From: CAZMGT01 sp964565895
GTDB lineage: Bacteria; Armatimonadota; Zipacnadia; UBA1398; CAZMGT01
Assembly (NCBI GenBank): GCA_964565895.1
Contig: CAZMGT010000003.1
Coordinates: 1-64,000, forward strand
Reading direction: 5' to 3'
DNA: 64,000 nt
Shown here: piece after piece, positions 31,511 to 38,895 of the stretch
Numbering within the stretch: position 1 is the first letter of the stretch
How the letters are laid out: each line of letters starts with the position of its first letter
Translations under genes and position numbers: made by a program
The notes under the pieces: model-generated
What the model saw: only the letters and a program-made list of their open reading frames with translations
Database searches by the model: none
Told to the model about the DNA's origin: nothing

Positions 31511-31732
31511 ATGCCGCGAGGAGATGGGACAGGACCGCTGGGCCAGGGACCGGGGACAGGACGCGGCTTGGGCCGTGGCGGCGGACAGGGACGCATGGGA
31601 GGCATGGGCCTGGGCCCCGGGGGCAACTGCGTGTGCCCCAACTGCGGGACCACCGTGCCCCATCGGCGTGGCGTCCCCTGCTATCAGACAAAATGCCCGC
31701 GTTGCGGACAGCCCATGACGCGGCAGCGATAG
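31511..31732 (+). CDS. Small glycine-rich zinc-ribbon protein (DUF5320-like N-terminus)
   Basis: The 73-residue protein opens with MPRGDGTGPLGQGPGTGRG, the N-terminal pattern of DUF5320 proteins. It ends in a four-cysteine zinc ribbon (CPNCG near residue 42 and CPRCG near 62). An AAGGAGG site lies nine bases before the ATG. It is embedded between ATPase genes of the orange-protein-like cluster, which supports a real, coregulated gene. The function is unknown; the ribbon could bind zinc or hand on a metal. Confidence 0.78.
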   Translation: MPRGDGTGPLGQGPGTGRGLGRGGGQGRMGGMGLGPGGNCVCPNCGTTVPHRRGVPCYQTKCPRCGQPMTRQR

Positions 31733-31774
31733 CGTCCTGCGCCGAACGACGCTGCCGACGAGGGAGGGAGCGAG

Positions 31775-32113
31775 ATGCCCGGACTAGATGGGACAGGCCC
31801 ACTTGGCCTAGGGCCGATGACCGGCGGAGGACGCGGCTGGTGCAACCCCTATAGCCCGCTGTATTGGGCGGGGCCCTATGGGGCATATGCGGCCTCCGCC
31901 TGGGTGCGCCCCGTGGCTCCGGTTGTTTCCTACCAGCCCTATGTGCCCTGGGGCTGGGGGGCGGTTGCCCCGTTTGCCGCACTGGGCTTCGGCCTGTGGC
32001 CGCGCGTGCCCTATCTCGGCCTGGGATGGTTTGGCCGGCGGGCGGCGTGGCCCTGGGGCTGGGGCGCGTGGGGCGGCCGGGGGATAGGCCGCGGTTGGCG
32101 CGCCTGGTGGTAG
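31775..32113 (+). CDS. DUF5320-type Gly/Trp/Pro-rich small protein
   Basis: The 112-residue protein begins with the characteristic MPGLDGTGPLGLGPMTGGG run of DUF5320. It continues as a tryptophan-, proline- and glycine-rich low-complexity chain without cysteine motifs, apart from one Cys near residue 23. GAGGGAGG precedes the ATG. It sits between the zinc-ribbon gene and the second ATPase gene. Its composition suggests an intrinsically disordered or aggregation-prone partner; no activity is known. Confidence 0.75.
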   Translation: MPGLDGTGPLGLGPMTGGGRGWCNPYSPLYWAGPYGAYAASAWVRPVAPVVSYQPYVPWGWGAVAPFAALGFGLWPRVPYLGLGWFGRRAAWPWGWGAWGGRGIGRGWRAWW

Positions 32114-32122
32114 GGCAAGTGT

Positions 32123-32187
32123 GGCGGCCGGTAGCGGCATAAGCGGACGCTGCGCGCGGCAGTGGCTCACCCCCGCTGCCGGCCGCC
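32123..32187 (+). promoter_or_regulatory. Long intercistronic stem-loop before the second ATPase gene
   Basis: GGCGGCCGGTAGCGG (32123-32137) pairs over 15 positions with CCGCTGCCGGCCGCC (32173-32187), with a single T-G pair. It leaves a GC-rich loop of about 35 bases. It lies between the DUF5320 stop and the AAGGAG of the next gene. It may set the relative level of the two ATPases or mark an RNA processing site. Confidence 0.6.
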
Positions 32188-32215
32188 GCCAGTTCCCCTC
32201 CAAGGAGAACGCAAA

Positions 32216-33091
32216 GTGCCTCGTCACGTCAAGCAACTTACCGTAGTGAGCGGCAAGGGCGGGACAGGAAAGACGACCGTCCTGGCGAGCTTCGCCGCCC
32301 TCGCCCGCGATGCGGCGATCGCCGACTGCGACGTCGACGCGGCGAACCTCTACCTCCTCCTTCACCCAGAGGTGCGGGAGAAAAGCGAGTTTTTCGGGGC
32401 AAAGGTTGCCGTGCGCGACGCTGACAAATGCCGCCAAGCGGGGGAGTGCGAGCGGCGCTGCCGCTTTGGAGCGATCACGAAGACTTCAATAAACGTCGCC
32501 GCGTGCGAGGGTTGCGGGCTGTGCGTGCTCGTTTGCCCCAACGATGCCCTGCGTTTGGAGACGATCGTTAGCGGGCATTACTTCATCTCCGAAACGCGCT
32601 ATGGCCCCATGGTTCACGCGCGGCTAGAGCCCGGTGGGGAAAGCTCCGGCCGGCTGGTCACGCGCGTGCGCCAGCTCGCGGAAAACGTCGCCTTGGCCCA
32701 GGGCAAGCGCCTCGTGCTTATTGACGGGCCGCCGGGGATCGGGTGCACGGCCGTGGCCGCGCTCGCCGACGTCGACCTCGCCCTCGTGGTTACCGAGCCC
32801 ACGCTCTCCGGCATCCACGACATGCAGCGCGTGGTGGAGCTTGCCGGTCACTTCGGCCTGCCCGCAGCAGCGATCATCAACAAGGCCGACATAAACGCGC
32901 TAAACGCCGCAGCGATACGCGAGTTTTGCGCGGCGCACAAGATTCCCGTGCTCGCCGAGCTGCCATTTGACGATGCCGTGGCCCGGGCGCTCGCCTCGCA
33001 GGTGCCGGTGGTTGAATACTGCGATGGGCCGGTGAGCGCGGGGCTGCGCGCGGCGTGGGAGGAGATCGAGCGCTTTTTGCTGCAGAGCTGA
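32216..33091 (+). CDS. MinD-type P-loop ATPase with inserted ferredoxin domain (second copy)
   Basis: The 291-residue ATPase has GKGGTGKT near residue 14, IADCDVDAANLYLLL near 35, LIDGPPGIGC near 169 and LVVTEPTLSGIHDMQRV near 190. The ferredoxin insert (residues about 72-110) has one intact run CEGCGLCVLVC. The other reads CRQAGECERRC, in which the second cysteine of a normal C-x2-C-x2-C-x3-C run is alanine. That cluster may be 3Fe-4S or use another ligand. The GTG start has CAAGGAGA closely upstream. With the first copy it probably forms the ATPase pair known from orange-protein systems. Confidence 0.9.
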   Translation: MPRHVKQLTVVSGKGGTGKTTVLASFAALARDAAIADCDVDAANLYLLLHPEVREKSEFFGAKVAVRDADKCRQAGECERRCRFGAITKTSINVAACEGCGLCVLVCPNDALRLETIVSGHYFISETRYGPMVHARLEPGGESSGRLVTRVRQLAENVALAQGKRLVLIDGPPGIGCTAVAALADVDLALVVTEPTLSGIHDMQRVVELAGHFGLPAAAIINKADINALNAAAIREFCAAHKIPVLAELPFDDAVARALASQVPVVEYCDGPVSAGLRAAWEEIERFLLQS

Positions 33092-33108
33092 GCGGCGCGG
33101 AGGAAGCG

Positions 33109-34053
33109 ATGGGCGAGCAGGAGCAGGGCGGGCGGCGGATATTTGGCCCGGTGGCCTCGCGCAGGCTCGGGCTTTCCCTCGGCGTGGACCCCATACCGTA
33201 CAAAACGTGCAGCTACAACTGCATCTACTGCCAGCTCGGCCCGACAACGACGCTAACCACGCGGCGCGAGGCGTACATCCCCGCGCGCGAGGTCCTCGCC
33301 GACCTCGAGCGCTGGCTGGGGCAAGGGGGAGGGGCGGACTACATTACCCTTTCCGGCTCGGGCGAGCCCACGCTGAGCAGCGAGCTCGGGGAGATTATCG
33401 CCTGGCTCAAGCTGCGCACGGCCACGCCCGTGGCTGTGCTCACCAACGGCTCGCTGCTCTGGCGCGACGATGTGCTTGCGGACTTGGTTTACGCAGACCT
33501 CATTATCCCTTCGCTCGACGCAGCGCGCGAGGAACCGTTTGCCGCGATAAACCGCCCGGCAGCGGAGATTACCCTGGGGCAAGTAGTGGAAGGGCTAGCG
33601 CGGGCGCGGCGCGAGCTTCCCGCGGAAATGTGGCTTGAGATAATGCTTGTCTCTGGGGTAAACGACGGCCCGGAGGACCTCGCCGCGCTGCGCGAGGCGA
33701 TCGCGCAGATTGCCCCGCACCGCGTGCAGCTCAACACGCCCGTGCGCCCGCCGGCGGAAAAGGCGGCGCGGCCGCTAAGCGCAGAGGAGCTGGCGCGGGC
33801 GGCCGCGGAGCTCGGCGGTGATGTGGAAGTCATCGCTCGCCGGACAGGGAGCCCCGTGCCCCGCCGCGCGCAGGAGCTTGCCGCGCGCGTGCTGGAGCTC
33901 GTCGAGCGGCGGCCGTGCACCCCTGCGGAGCTTGAACTGGGGCTGGGCGCGCACCCCAACGAGCTGGCGAAGGTTTTGCAGGAGCTTGTCGAGCAGGGGA
34001 GGATAAGCACGACGGAGCAGGGCGGCGAGGTGTTTTTCTGCGCGCGCCACTGA
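33109..34053 (+). CDS. Radical SAM protein of the COG0731 (wyosine-like) family
   Basis: The 314-residue protein has the early GPVASRRLGLSLGVDPIPYK block and the radical SAM cysteines in CSYNCIYC near residues 35-42. SGSGEPTL near 81 follows. A C-terminal winged-helix-like part (RRPCTPAELELGLG) comes after that. Such proteins are common in archaea and anaerobes and have no fixed substrate. It follows the second ATPase gene by 17 bases, with GGAGGA before the ATG, so it is likely part of the same transcript. A link to cluster assembly or maturation of the NifX-like protein is a guess from context. Confidence 0.85.
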   Translation: MGEQEQGGRRIFGPVASRRLGLSLGVDPIPYKTCSYNCIYCQLGPTTTLTTRREAYIPAREVLADLERWLGQGGGADYITLSGSGEPTLSSELGEIIAWLKLRTATPVAVLTNGSLLWRDDVLADLVYADLIIPSLDAAREEPFAAINRPAAEITLGQVVEGLARARRELPAEMWLEIMLVSGVNDGPEDLAALREAIAQIAPHRVQLNTPVRPPAEKAARPLSAEELARAAAELGGDVEVIARRTGSPVPRRAQELAARVLELVERRPCTPAELELGLGAHPNELAKVLQELVEQGRISTTEQGGEVFFCARH

Positions 34054-34354
34054 TCGAGGGGCCCGGGAGGATCTTCTCCTGCCCCGCTCCAGCGCGCAGA
34101 GATGGGCCGAGCGAACGGAGGGCAACTAGTGGCGCGTCCCCTCTCGCGACAAAACTTTTCTCCCGCACCGTGTGTCTAAACGGAAAACAAAAATCGGCCT
34201 GTGGGCGGGTTTAGTTTCGCCCGCATCTGGTTAGCAGAAAGGCAGAAGCAGCGCGGGACAAATTGCCCGCGAAGGGAGGTGCTGCGTCGGGCTAGGCGAG
34301 GATAACACTATGCTGCGCGCAACGCGAAGCGATAAACAGGAGGAGGACAGGAAG
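34054..34354. other. Intergenic region before the first pseudopilin gene
   Basis: About 300 bases separate the radical SAM gene from the pseudopilin. Two hairpins are visible: GGGCG/CGCCC around 34205-34222, and CGCGGG/CCCGCG at 34252-34257 with 34266-34271. No convincing promoter boxes are seen. An in-frame ATG at 34310 would lengthen the pseudopilin but disagrees with its leader sequence. Confidence 0.4.
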
Positions 34355-34993
34355 TTGGAAAAGCGCGGGTTTACGCTAATTGAGCTTCTTGTAGTAATCG
34401 CGATTATCGCCATCCTGGCTGCGATCCTGTTCCCCGTGTTCTCCAAGGCGCGGGAGAAGGCGCGGCAGACGGCGTGCGTGAGCAACGTGCGCCAGCTTGT
34501 GATGGCGATGCTCGAGTATGCCGAGGACTGGGAGGAGTTTCTTCCCTACGCCGGGCACGAGCAGAGCGTGAAAAACTGGCGCAAAAAGGGCAGCCCGGAG
34601 ATTAACTGGGGCGAGGAGATCTATCCCTACATCAAAAACGACGGCATCTTTAAGTGCCCCAGCGGGCGCCGCGTGGGCTCCGACGTCCCCGACGAGCCCG
34701 ACGATATCCCGACGAGCTACGTCTACAACGAGGAAGTCGCCGGGCCGCTGGCGGGAATCGAGGCCCCCTCGGACATGGTTATGCTCTGGGACACGGGCCT
34801 GCAGAGCGACGTCATCCAGACCGTGTCGTGGCAGACGGGCGACGGCTTTCCCGCGTGCTATCCCGATTGGCAGCCCCCGCACAACGAGGGCCGCAACTAT
34901 GGCTACGTAGACGGCCACGCGCGCTGGATTAAAGACGACTACGCCAAGGCCCACAAGCAGGAACTGGCCGACGGGCCGTATAACAAGCAATAG
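34355..34993 (+). CDS. Type II/IV pseudopilin-like protein with H-x9-DG domain (first)
   Basis: The 212-residue protein has a classical prepilin leader and helix (MEKRG, then FTLIELLVVIAIIAILAAIL), cut by prepilin peptidase before the phenylalanine. The next segment, PVFSKAREKARQTACVSNVRQ, is typical of Armatimonadota pseudopilins. The C-terminus has the H-x9-DG pattern (HNEGRNYGYVDGH). The TTG at 34355 is chosen because AGGAGG lies ten bases upstream and the leader then has the proper short length. An intrinsic terminator follows. These proteins are highly multiplied in such genomes and probably decorate secretion or adhesion systems. Confidence 0.9.
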   Translation: MEKRGFTLIELLVVIAIIAILAAILFPVFSKAREKARQTACVSNVRQLVMAMLEYAEDWEEFLPYAGHEQSVKNWRKKGSPEINWGEEIYPYIKNDGIFKCPSGRRVGSDVPDEPDDIPTSYVYNEEVAGPLAGIEAPSDMVMLWDTGLQSDVIQTVSWQTGDGFPACYPDWQPPHNEGRNYGYVDGHARWIKDDYAKAHKQELADGPYNKQ

Positions 34994-35025
34994 CGGCGGC
35001 CAGCGATGGCGAGCTAGCTGTGCTC

Positions 35026-35052
35026 AAGGTCCCCTCGGGGACCTTTTTGTTT
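35026..35052 (+). terminator. Intrinsic terminator after the first pseudopilin gene
   Basis: AAGGTCCCC (35026-35034) and GGGGACCTT (35037-35045) form a perfect 9-bp stem, with a minimal loop. The T-rich run TTTTGTTTTTT starts at the end of the stem. It lies 33 bases after the pseudopilin stop. Confidence 0.88.
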
Positions 35053-35112
35053 TTTGCCCGGGCCCAGGCCCAGCGCTGTGCGCGGCCCGGCTTTGGGAAC
35101 GAGGTGACGCGG

Positions 35113-38082
35113 TTGACGAACGCGGCCAAGTTGTCCGGCGCCATTGCCGCGGCGTGCCTCGCGGGCTTGCTCTGCGCGACGGCGCGCGGGGCAGAGCGCG
35201 TGATGTTGGAGGATTTCTCGCGCCCCGGGCGGTGGGCGAAGTATGCCCAGCAGGTGGCCCAGGGGCCGGACGGGAGCCCGTGCGCGCTGTGGACGGTGGA
35301 GCCCGGGCGCACGCGGTTTTTCTACATCTCCTGGGCGGGGCGGGGGATCGAGGCTGCGGAGTACGACCTGCTTCTGTTCGACTACCGCATTTTGGACGAG
35401 GGGTGCACGTGGTTTGGGGCCAAGCTTGTGGACTGGCCCGTGGCCGGAGGGATGCAGGCCGTTTGGGCGGCGAAGAACCCTGCCCCCGGGGGCTGGCGCA
35501 CGATGGTCTGCCCGCTCGCCCAACCGCACCAAATTTGGGGCGAAAAGCCGGACAAAAAAGCGCAATGGATGTGCGTGCGCGCGAGCGCCGCGCGCCCCGT
35601 GCGCGTGCTTATCGACAACGTGCGCTTGGCCAAGCGCGTGCTCCGCGTGGCGGGGGAGGAGCGCGAGGAGCAGCGCACCGTGGGCGGGGTGTGCTGCCGC
35701 TGGGCGGTGACCGTGGAGAACGTTAGCGAAAGGCCCCAGGCTGTTGCGCTTCGCGCGGAACAGACAAGCGCCCAAGCGCGGCTGAGCATCGAGCCGCGCG
35801 CGGCGCTGCTTGCCCCGGGCGAGAAAAGGGAGTTTAGCGTGCGCCTGTGCGTGGGCTCGGCGGAAGCCCCCGTGCAGCCGCTGGCTGGCGCCGTGGCGCG
35901 CGTGGTCGTGGAGGCTCCGCGCGCAGCGGAGAAAAGCCAGGGCGCCGTGGAGGTGAACGCCATCGTGCCCCTTCCCGACCGGCCGCACCCCCGCCTGTGG
36001 TGGACTGCGGAGGACTTTCAACGGATGAGAGCGCTCGCCCAGCGCGAGGAGTGGGCGCGCAAACAGCTTGAGCAAATCGTGGCCAGCGCAGAAAGCGCAG
36101 TAAAGCGCGACGTTGTCCTCCCCGACCGCGGGGGACAGTGGTATCACTGGTATGTCTGCCGCAAGTGCGGCTCGCGGCTAAGGGCAAAGTCGCCCACGGA
36201 ACACGTCTGCCCCAAGTGCGGCACGGTGCACACGGGCGAGCCGTATGACTCCGTATACATTAGCACAGAGCATTCGCGCTGGGCGGGGCGGGCGCTGGAC
36301 TGCGCGCTTGCCTTTCAGCTCACGGGCAAGCGCAAGTATGCGGAAAAGGCGGCGGAGATCCTCCTCGCCTACGCCGACGTCTACCTCACCGACCGCTACA
36401 AGCGGCACGACCCCTATGGCCGGAACACGCGCTGGGGCGGGCGGGTTATGGCGCAGACGCTCACCGAGGCGGTGTGGCTGCTGAGCATTGCCCCGGCGTA
36501 TGACTGCGTTGCCGAAAGCGGCGTGCTCAGCGCCGAGCAGCGGCGGCGCATCGAGAAAGACCTCATTGCTGCGGCAGCGCAGGTCATCCGCGACAACAGG
36601 CTCGGCGTGCACAATATTCAGTGTTGGCACAACTCGGCGATGGGCTGCGCGGCGATCGTCATCGGCGACGCGGAACTGTTGCGCTATGCGCTCTACGGCC
36701 CTTCGGGAATGGCCCGGCAGCTCGCGGAGGGCGTGCAAAGCGACGGCACGTGGTGGGAGGGATCGTGGGGCTACCACTTTTATACCATGCGCGCGCTGTG
36801 GCACTTGGCCGAAGCGGCGCGCCGCGCGGGGATAGATATGTACACCGAGCAGTATCGAGCGATGTTCGACGCGCCGCTGCTCATGGCCCAGCCAAACCTG
36901 CGCCTGCCTGCGTTTAACGACAGCCGCGAGGTAGAGCTGGCCAGCGCCCGCGGGCTCTATGAGCTGGCCTATGCTCGGTGGCACGACCGGCGCTATGCGG
37001 CGCTTTTGGAGAAGGTCGGCCGGGACTGGCGCATGGCGTTTTTGCACGGCGCGCCAAAGCTTGAGGTGGGGAACCTGCCCGAGCTGAAAAGCAAGAACTT
37101 CGCCGCCATGGGCATCGCCGTGCTGCGCGTGCCCGCGCCGACGGGGGAGCCGACGGTGGTCTATATGGACTATGGCCCGCACGGCGGCGGCCACGGGCAC
37201 CCGGACAAGCTGAACATTGTGGTCTACGCCCGGGGGCGCCTGCTTGTCCCCGACCCGGGGACCGTCTCCTACGGCTCGCCGCTGCACAGAGGATGGTATA
37301 AGCAGACGATTAGCCATAACACGCTTGTCGTGGACGAGAAGTCACAGGCGGCGTGCGCGGGGAAGATCGAGGCGTTTGGCTTTGGGAAAGCGTGGGCCGG
37401 AGCAATGGCCGCGGTGAGCGAGGCCTATCCCGGGGTGCTCATGCGCCGGGCGCTCGTCGTCCGGCCGAGCTATGTGCTCGATGTGTTTCGCGTGCAGAGC
37501 GAGGGCGAGCATACGTTCGACCTCGCCTATCACGTCTACGGCAAGATGGAAAGCCCCCTGCGCTTTGCGCCGCTTAGCGGCGCGCTTTCGCAGGCGACAG
37601 GGTATAAGCTGATCGAAAAACCGGCGCGGGCCGACGCCCGGGGGGCGTGGCAGGCGACGTGGCGCGCGGGCGACGTTGGGGCGCAGCTTACGGGGCTTGG
37701 CGAAGCGCCGACGACGGTGTTTTGCGGCCTAGGCCGCGCGCTGGACCCGACGGAGAAGATCCCCATGCTTTTGCTGCGGCGGAGGGGCAAGAGCGCGGAG
37801 TATGTAACCCTGCTTGAGCATTTTTCCAACGAGCCGCGGGGCTATGAGCTGCAGGTCGCTGGGCGGTCGGGCGAGGCGCTGTGCCTGCGCGTGCGCGGGC
37901 CACAGGGCGCTGACCTGGTGCTGATAAACCCCGCCGGCAAGCGGGTGAGCTTTCCCGAGATTGGGTTAGAGGGCGACGCGCGAATTGCCGTCGTTTTAGG
38001 CGCCGAGGACGGGAAGGGCGAGGTGGGCGTTGCCGGCGCAGGGGTGGCGCGCTTTCGGGGGCGCGAGGTAAGCGGAGAGTAG
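35113..38082 (+). CDS. Secreted heparinase II/III-like protein with zinc-ribbon insert
   Basis: The 989-residue protein begins with a signal peptide (AAKLSGAIAAACLAGLLCAT). Residues about 35-280 form beta-rich carbohydrate-binding-like domains. From about 295 an alpha/alpha-toroid of heparinase II/III type begins (HPRLWWTAEDFQRMRALAQ). A beta-sandwich follows with DYGPHGGGHGHPDKLNIVVYA near 680, the conserved His-rich lyase segment. A four-cysteine zinc ribbon (CRKCGSRL near 349, CPKCGTVH near 367) is inserted in the toroid, as in some related families. It probably cleaves uronate-containing polysaccharide. The start is TTG 35113, with GAGGTG six bases upstream; GTG 35104 is an alternative. 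Pseudopilin genes flank it. Confidence 0.82.
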   Translation: MTNAAKLSGAIAAACLAGLLCATARGAERVMLEDFSRPGRWAKYAQQVAQGPDGSPCALWTVEPGRTRFFYISWAGRGIEAAEYDLLLFDYRILDEGCTWFGAKLVDWPVAGGMQAVWAAKNPAPGGWRTMVCPLAQPHQIWGEKPDKKAQWMCVRASAARPVRVLIDNVRLAKRVLRVAGEEREEQRTVGGVCCRWAVTVENVSERPQAVALRAEQTSAQARLSIEPRAALLAPGEKREFSVRLCVGSAEAPVQPLAGAVARVVVEAPRAAEKSQGAVEVNAIVPLPDRPHPRLWWTAEDFQRMRALAQREEWARKQLEQIVASAESAVKRDVVLPDRGGQWYHWYVCRKCGSRLRAKSPTEHVCPKCGTVHTGEPYDSVYISTEHSRWAGRALDCALAFQLTGKRKYAEKAAEILLAYADVYLTDRYKRHDPYGRNTRWGGRVMAQTLTEAVWLLSIAPAYDCVAESGVLSAEQRRRIEKDLIAAAAQVIRDNRLGVHNIQCWHNSAMGCAAIVIGDAELLRYALYGPSGMARQLAEGVQSDGTWWEGSWGYHFYTMRALWHLAEAARRAGIDMYTEQYRAMFDAPLLMAQPNLRLPAFNDSREVELASARGLYELAYARWHDRRYAALLEKVGRDWRMAFLHGAPKLEVGNLPELKSKNFAAMGIAVLRVPAPTGEPTVVYMDYGPHGGGHGHPDKLNIVVYARGRLLVPDPGTVSYGSPLHRGWYKQTISHNTLVVDEKSQAACAGKIEAFGFGKAWAGAMAAVSEAYPGVLMRRALVVRPSYVLDVFRVQSEGEHTFDLAYHVYGKMESPLRFAPLSGALSQATGYKLIEKPARADARGAWQATWRAGDVGAQLTGLGEAPTTVFCGLGRALDPTEKIPMLLLRRRGKSAEYVTLLEHFSNEPRGYELQVAGRSGEALCLRVRGPQGADLVLINPAGKRVSFPEIGLEGDARIAVVLGAEDGKGEVGVAGAGVARFRGREVSGE

Positions 38083-38214
38083 GGGGCAAAAAACCGGCCC
38101 GCGAAGGAAAACCGCCCCGCCACGCTGTATCATATCGTGGGGCGGGCGGGAGCGGGAGAACTACCGTTTGCGTAGTTGGCGGAGGCGCTGACGTCGGGCG
38201 AAGGGAGCGGGCCG

Positions 38215-38850
38215 ATGAGCGAGCGCGGGTTTACGCTGATCGAGCTGCTTGTGGTAATTGCCATTATTACCATTCTCGCGGGGATTTTGTTTCCGGTATT
38301 CGCCAAGGCCCGGGCGAAGGGCGAGCAGACGGCGTGTCTGTCTAACATCCGCCAGTTGTGCCTGGCCGCGTTAGAGTACGCCTCGGACCACTCCAGTTGC
38401 TTCCCCATTGAGCCACGGGGGCATGTCGTTCCGGACTGGGCGAGCTCCTCTGCGGAGGCAAACTGGGCGCGCTCGCTTATGCCCTATATCATGAACGACG
38501 GGATCTATCAGTGCCCCTCGGTAGGCGAGGACGACGTTTATCCGCCCACCCCGGGGCGGCCGGCCATCTCCTACGTTTACAACTGCGAGATGGGCGGGCC
38601 GGAGGGAGCGATCGATACCCCGACGCTAAAGGTCCTGCTTTGGGATACGGGGACGCTGGCCGGAGCATCGCAGGCCTGGGGGTGGCGGGACGGCGAGCAG
38701 GGATGCACTTTTCCACAGCTTTTCCCCAACTGGGAACCCCCACACAGCGAAGGCCGTAACTACGCCTTCTGCGACGGCCACGCCAAGTGGCTGCTCGACC
38801 GCTATGCCGAGACGCAGGCCGATGTGCTCGGCGACGGGCCGTTTGATTAA
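38215..38850 (+). CDS. Type II/IV pseudopilin-like protein with H-x9-DG domain (second)
   Basis: The 211-residue protein has leader MSERG, the helix FTLIELLVVIAIITILAGIL and PVFAKARAKGEQTACLSNIRQ. The H-x9-DG end reads HSEGRNYAFCDGH. It is a paralogue of the pseudopilin at 34.4 kb, with similar length and layout. The ATG at 38215 has AAGGGAG about eight bases upstream. It follows the heparinase-like gene after 132 bases that include an imperfect GC-rich hairpin but no clear terminator. Confidence 0.9.
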   Translation: MSERGFTLIELLVVIAIITILAGILFPVFAKARAKGEQTACLSNIRQLCLAALEYASDHSSCFPIEPRGHVVPDWASSSAEANWARSLMPYIMNDGIYQCPSVGEDDVYPPTPGRPAISYVYNCEMGGPEGAIDTPTLKVLLWDTGTLAGASQAWGWRDGEQGCTFPQLFPNWEPPHSEGRNYAFCDGHAKWLLDRYAETQADVLGDGPFD

Positions 38851-38895
38851 CCGCTAACGCTAGGGTAATCGGGGGCGCCGCGGGTCCTTCGGCAC

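Noticed and set aside
38083..38214. A terminator after the heparinase-like gene
   Set aside because: The GC-rich inverted sequence around 38110-38150 has bulges and no T-run, so termination is not supported.
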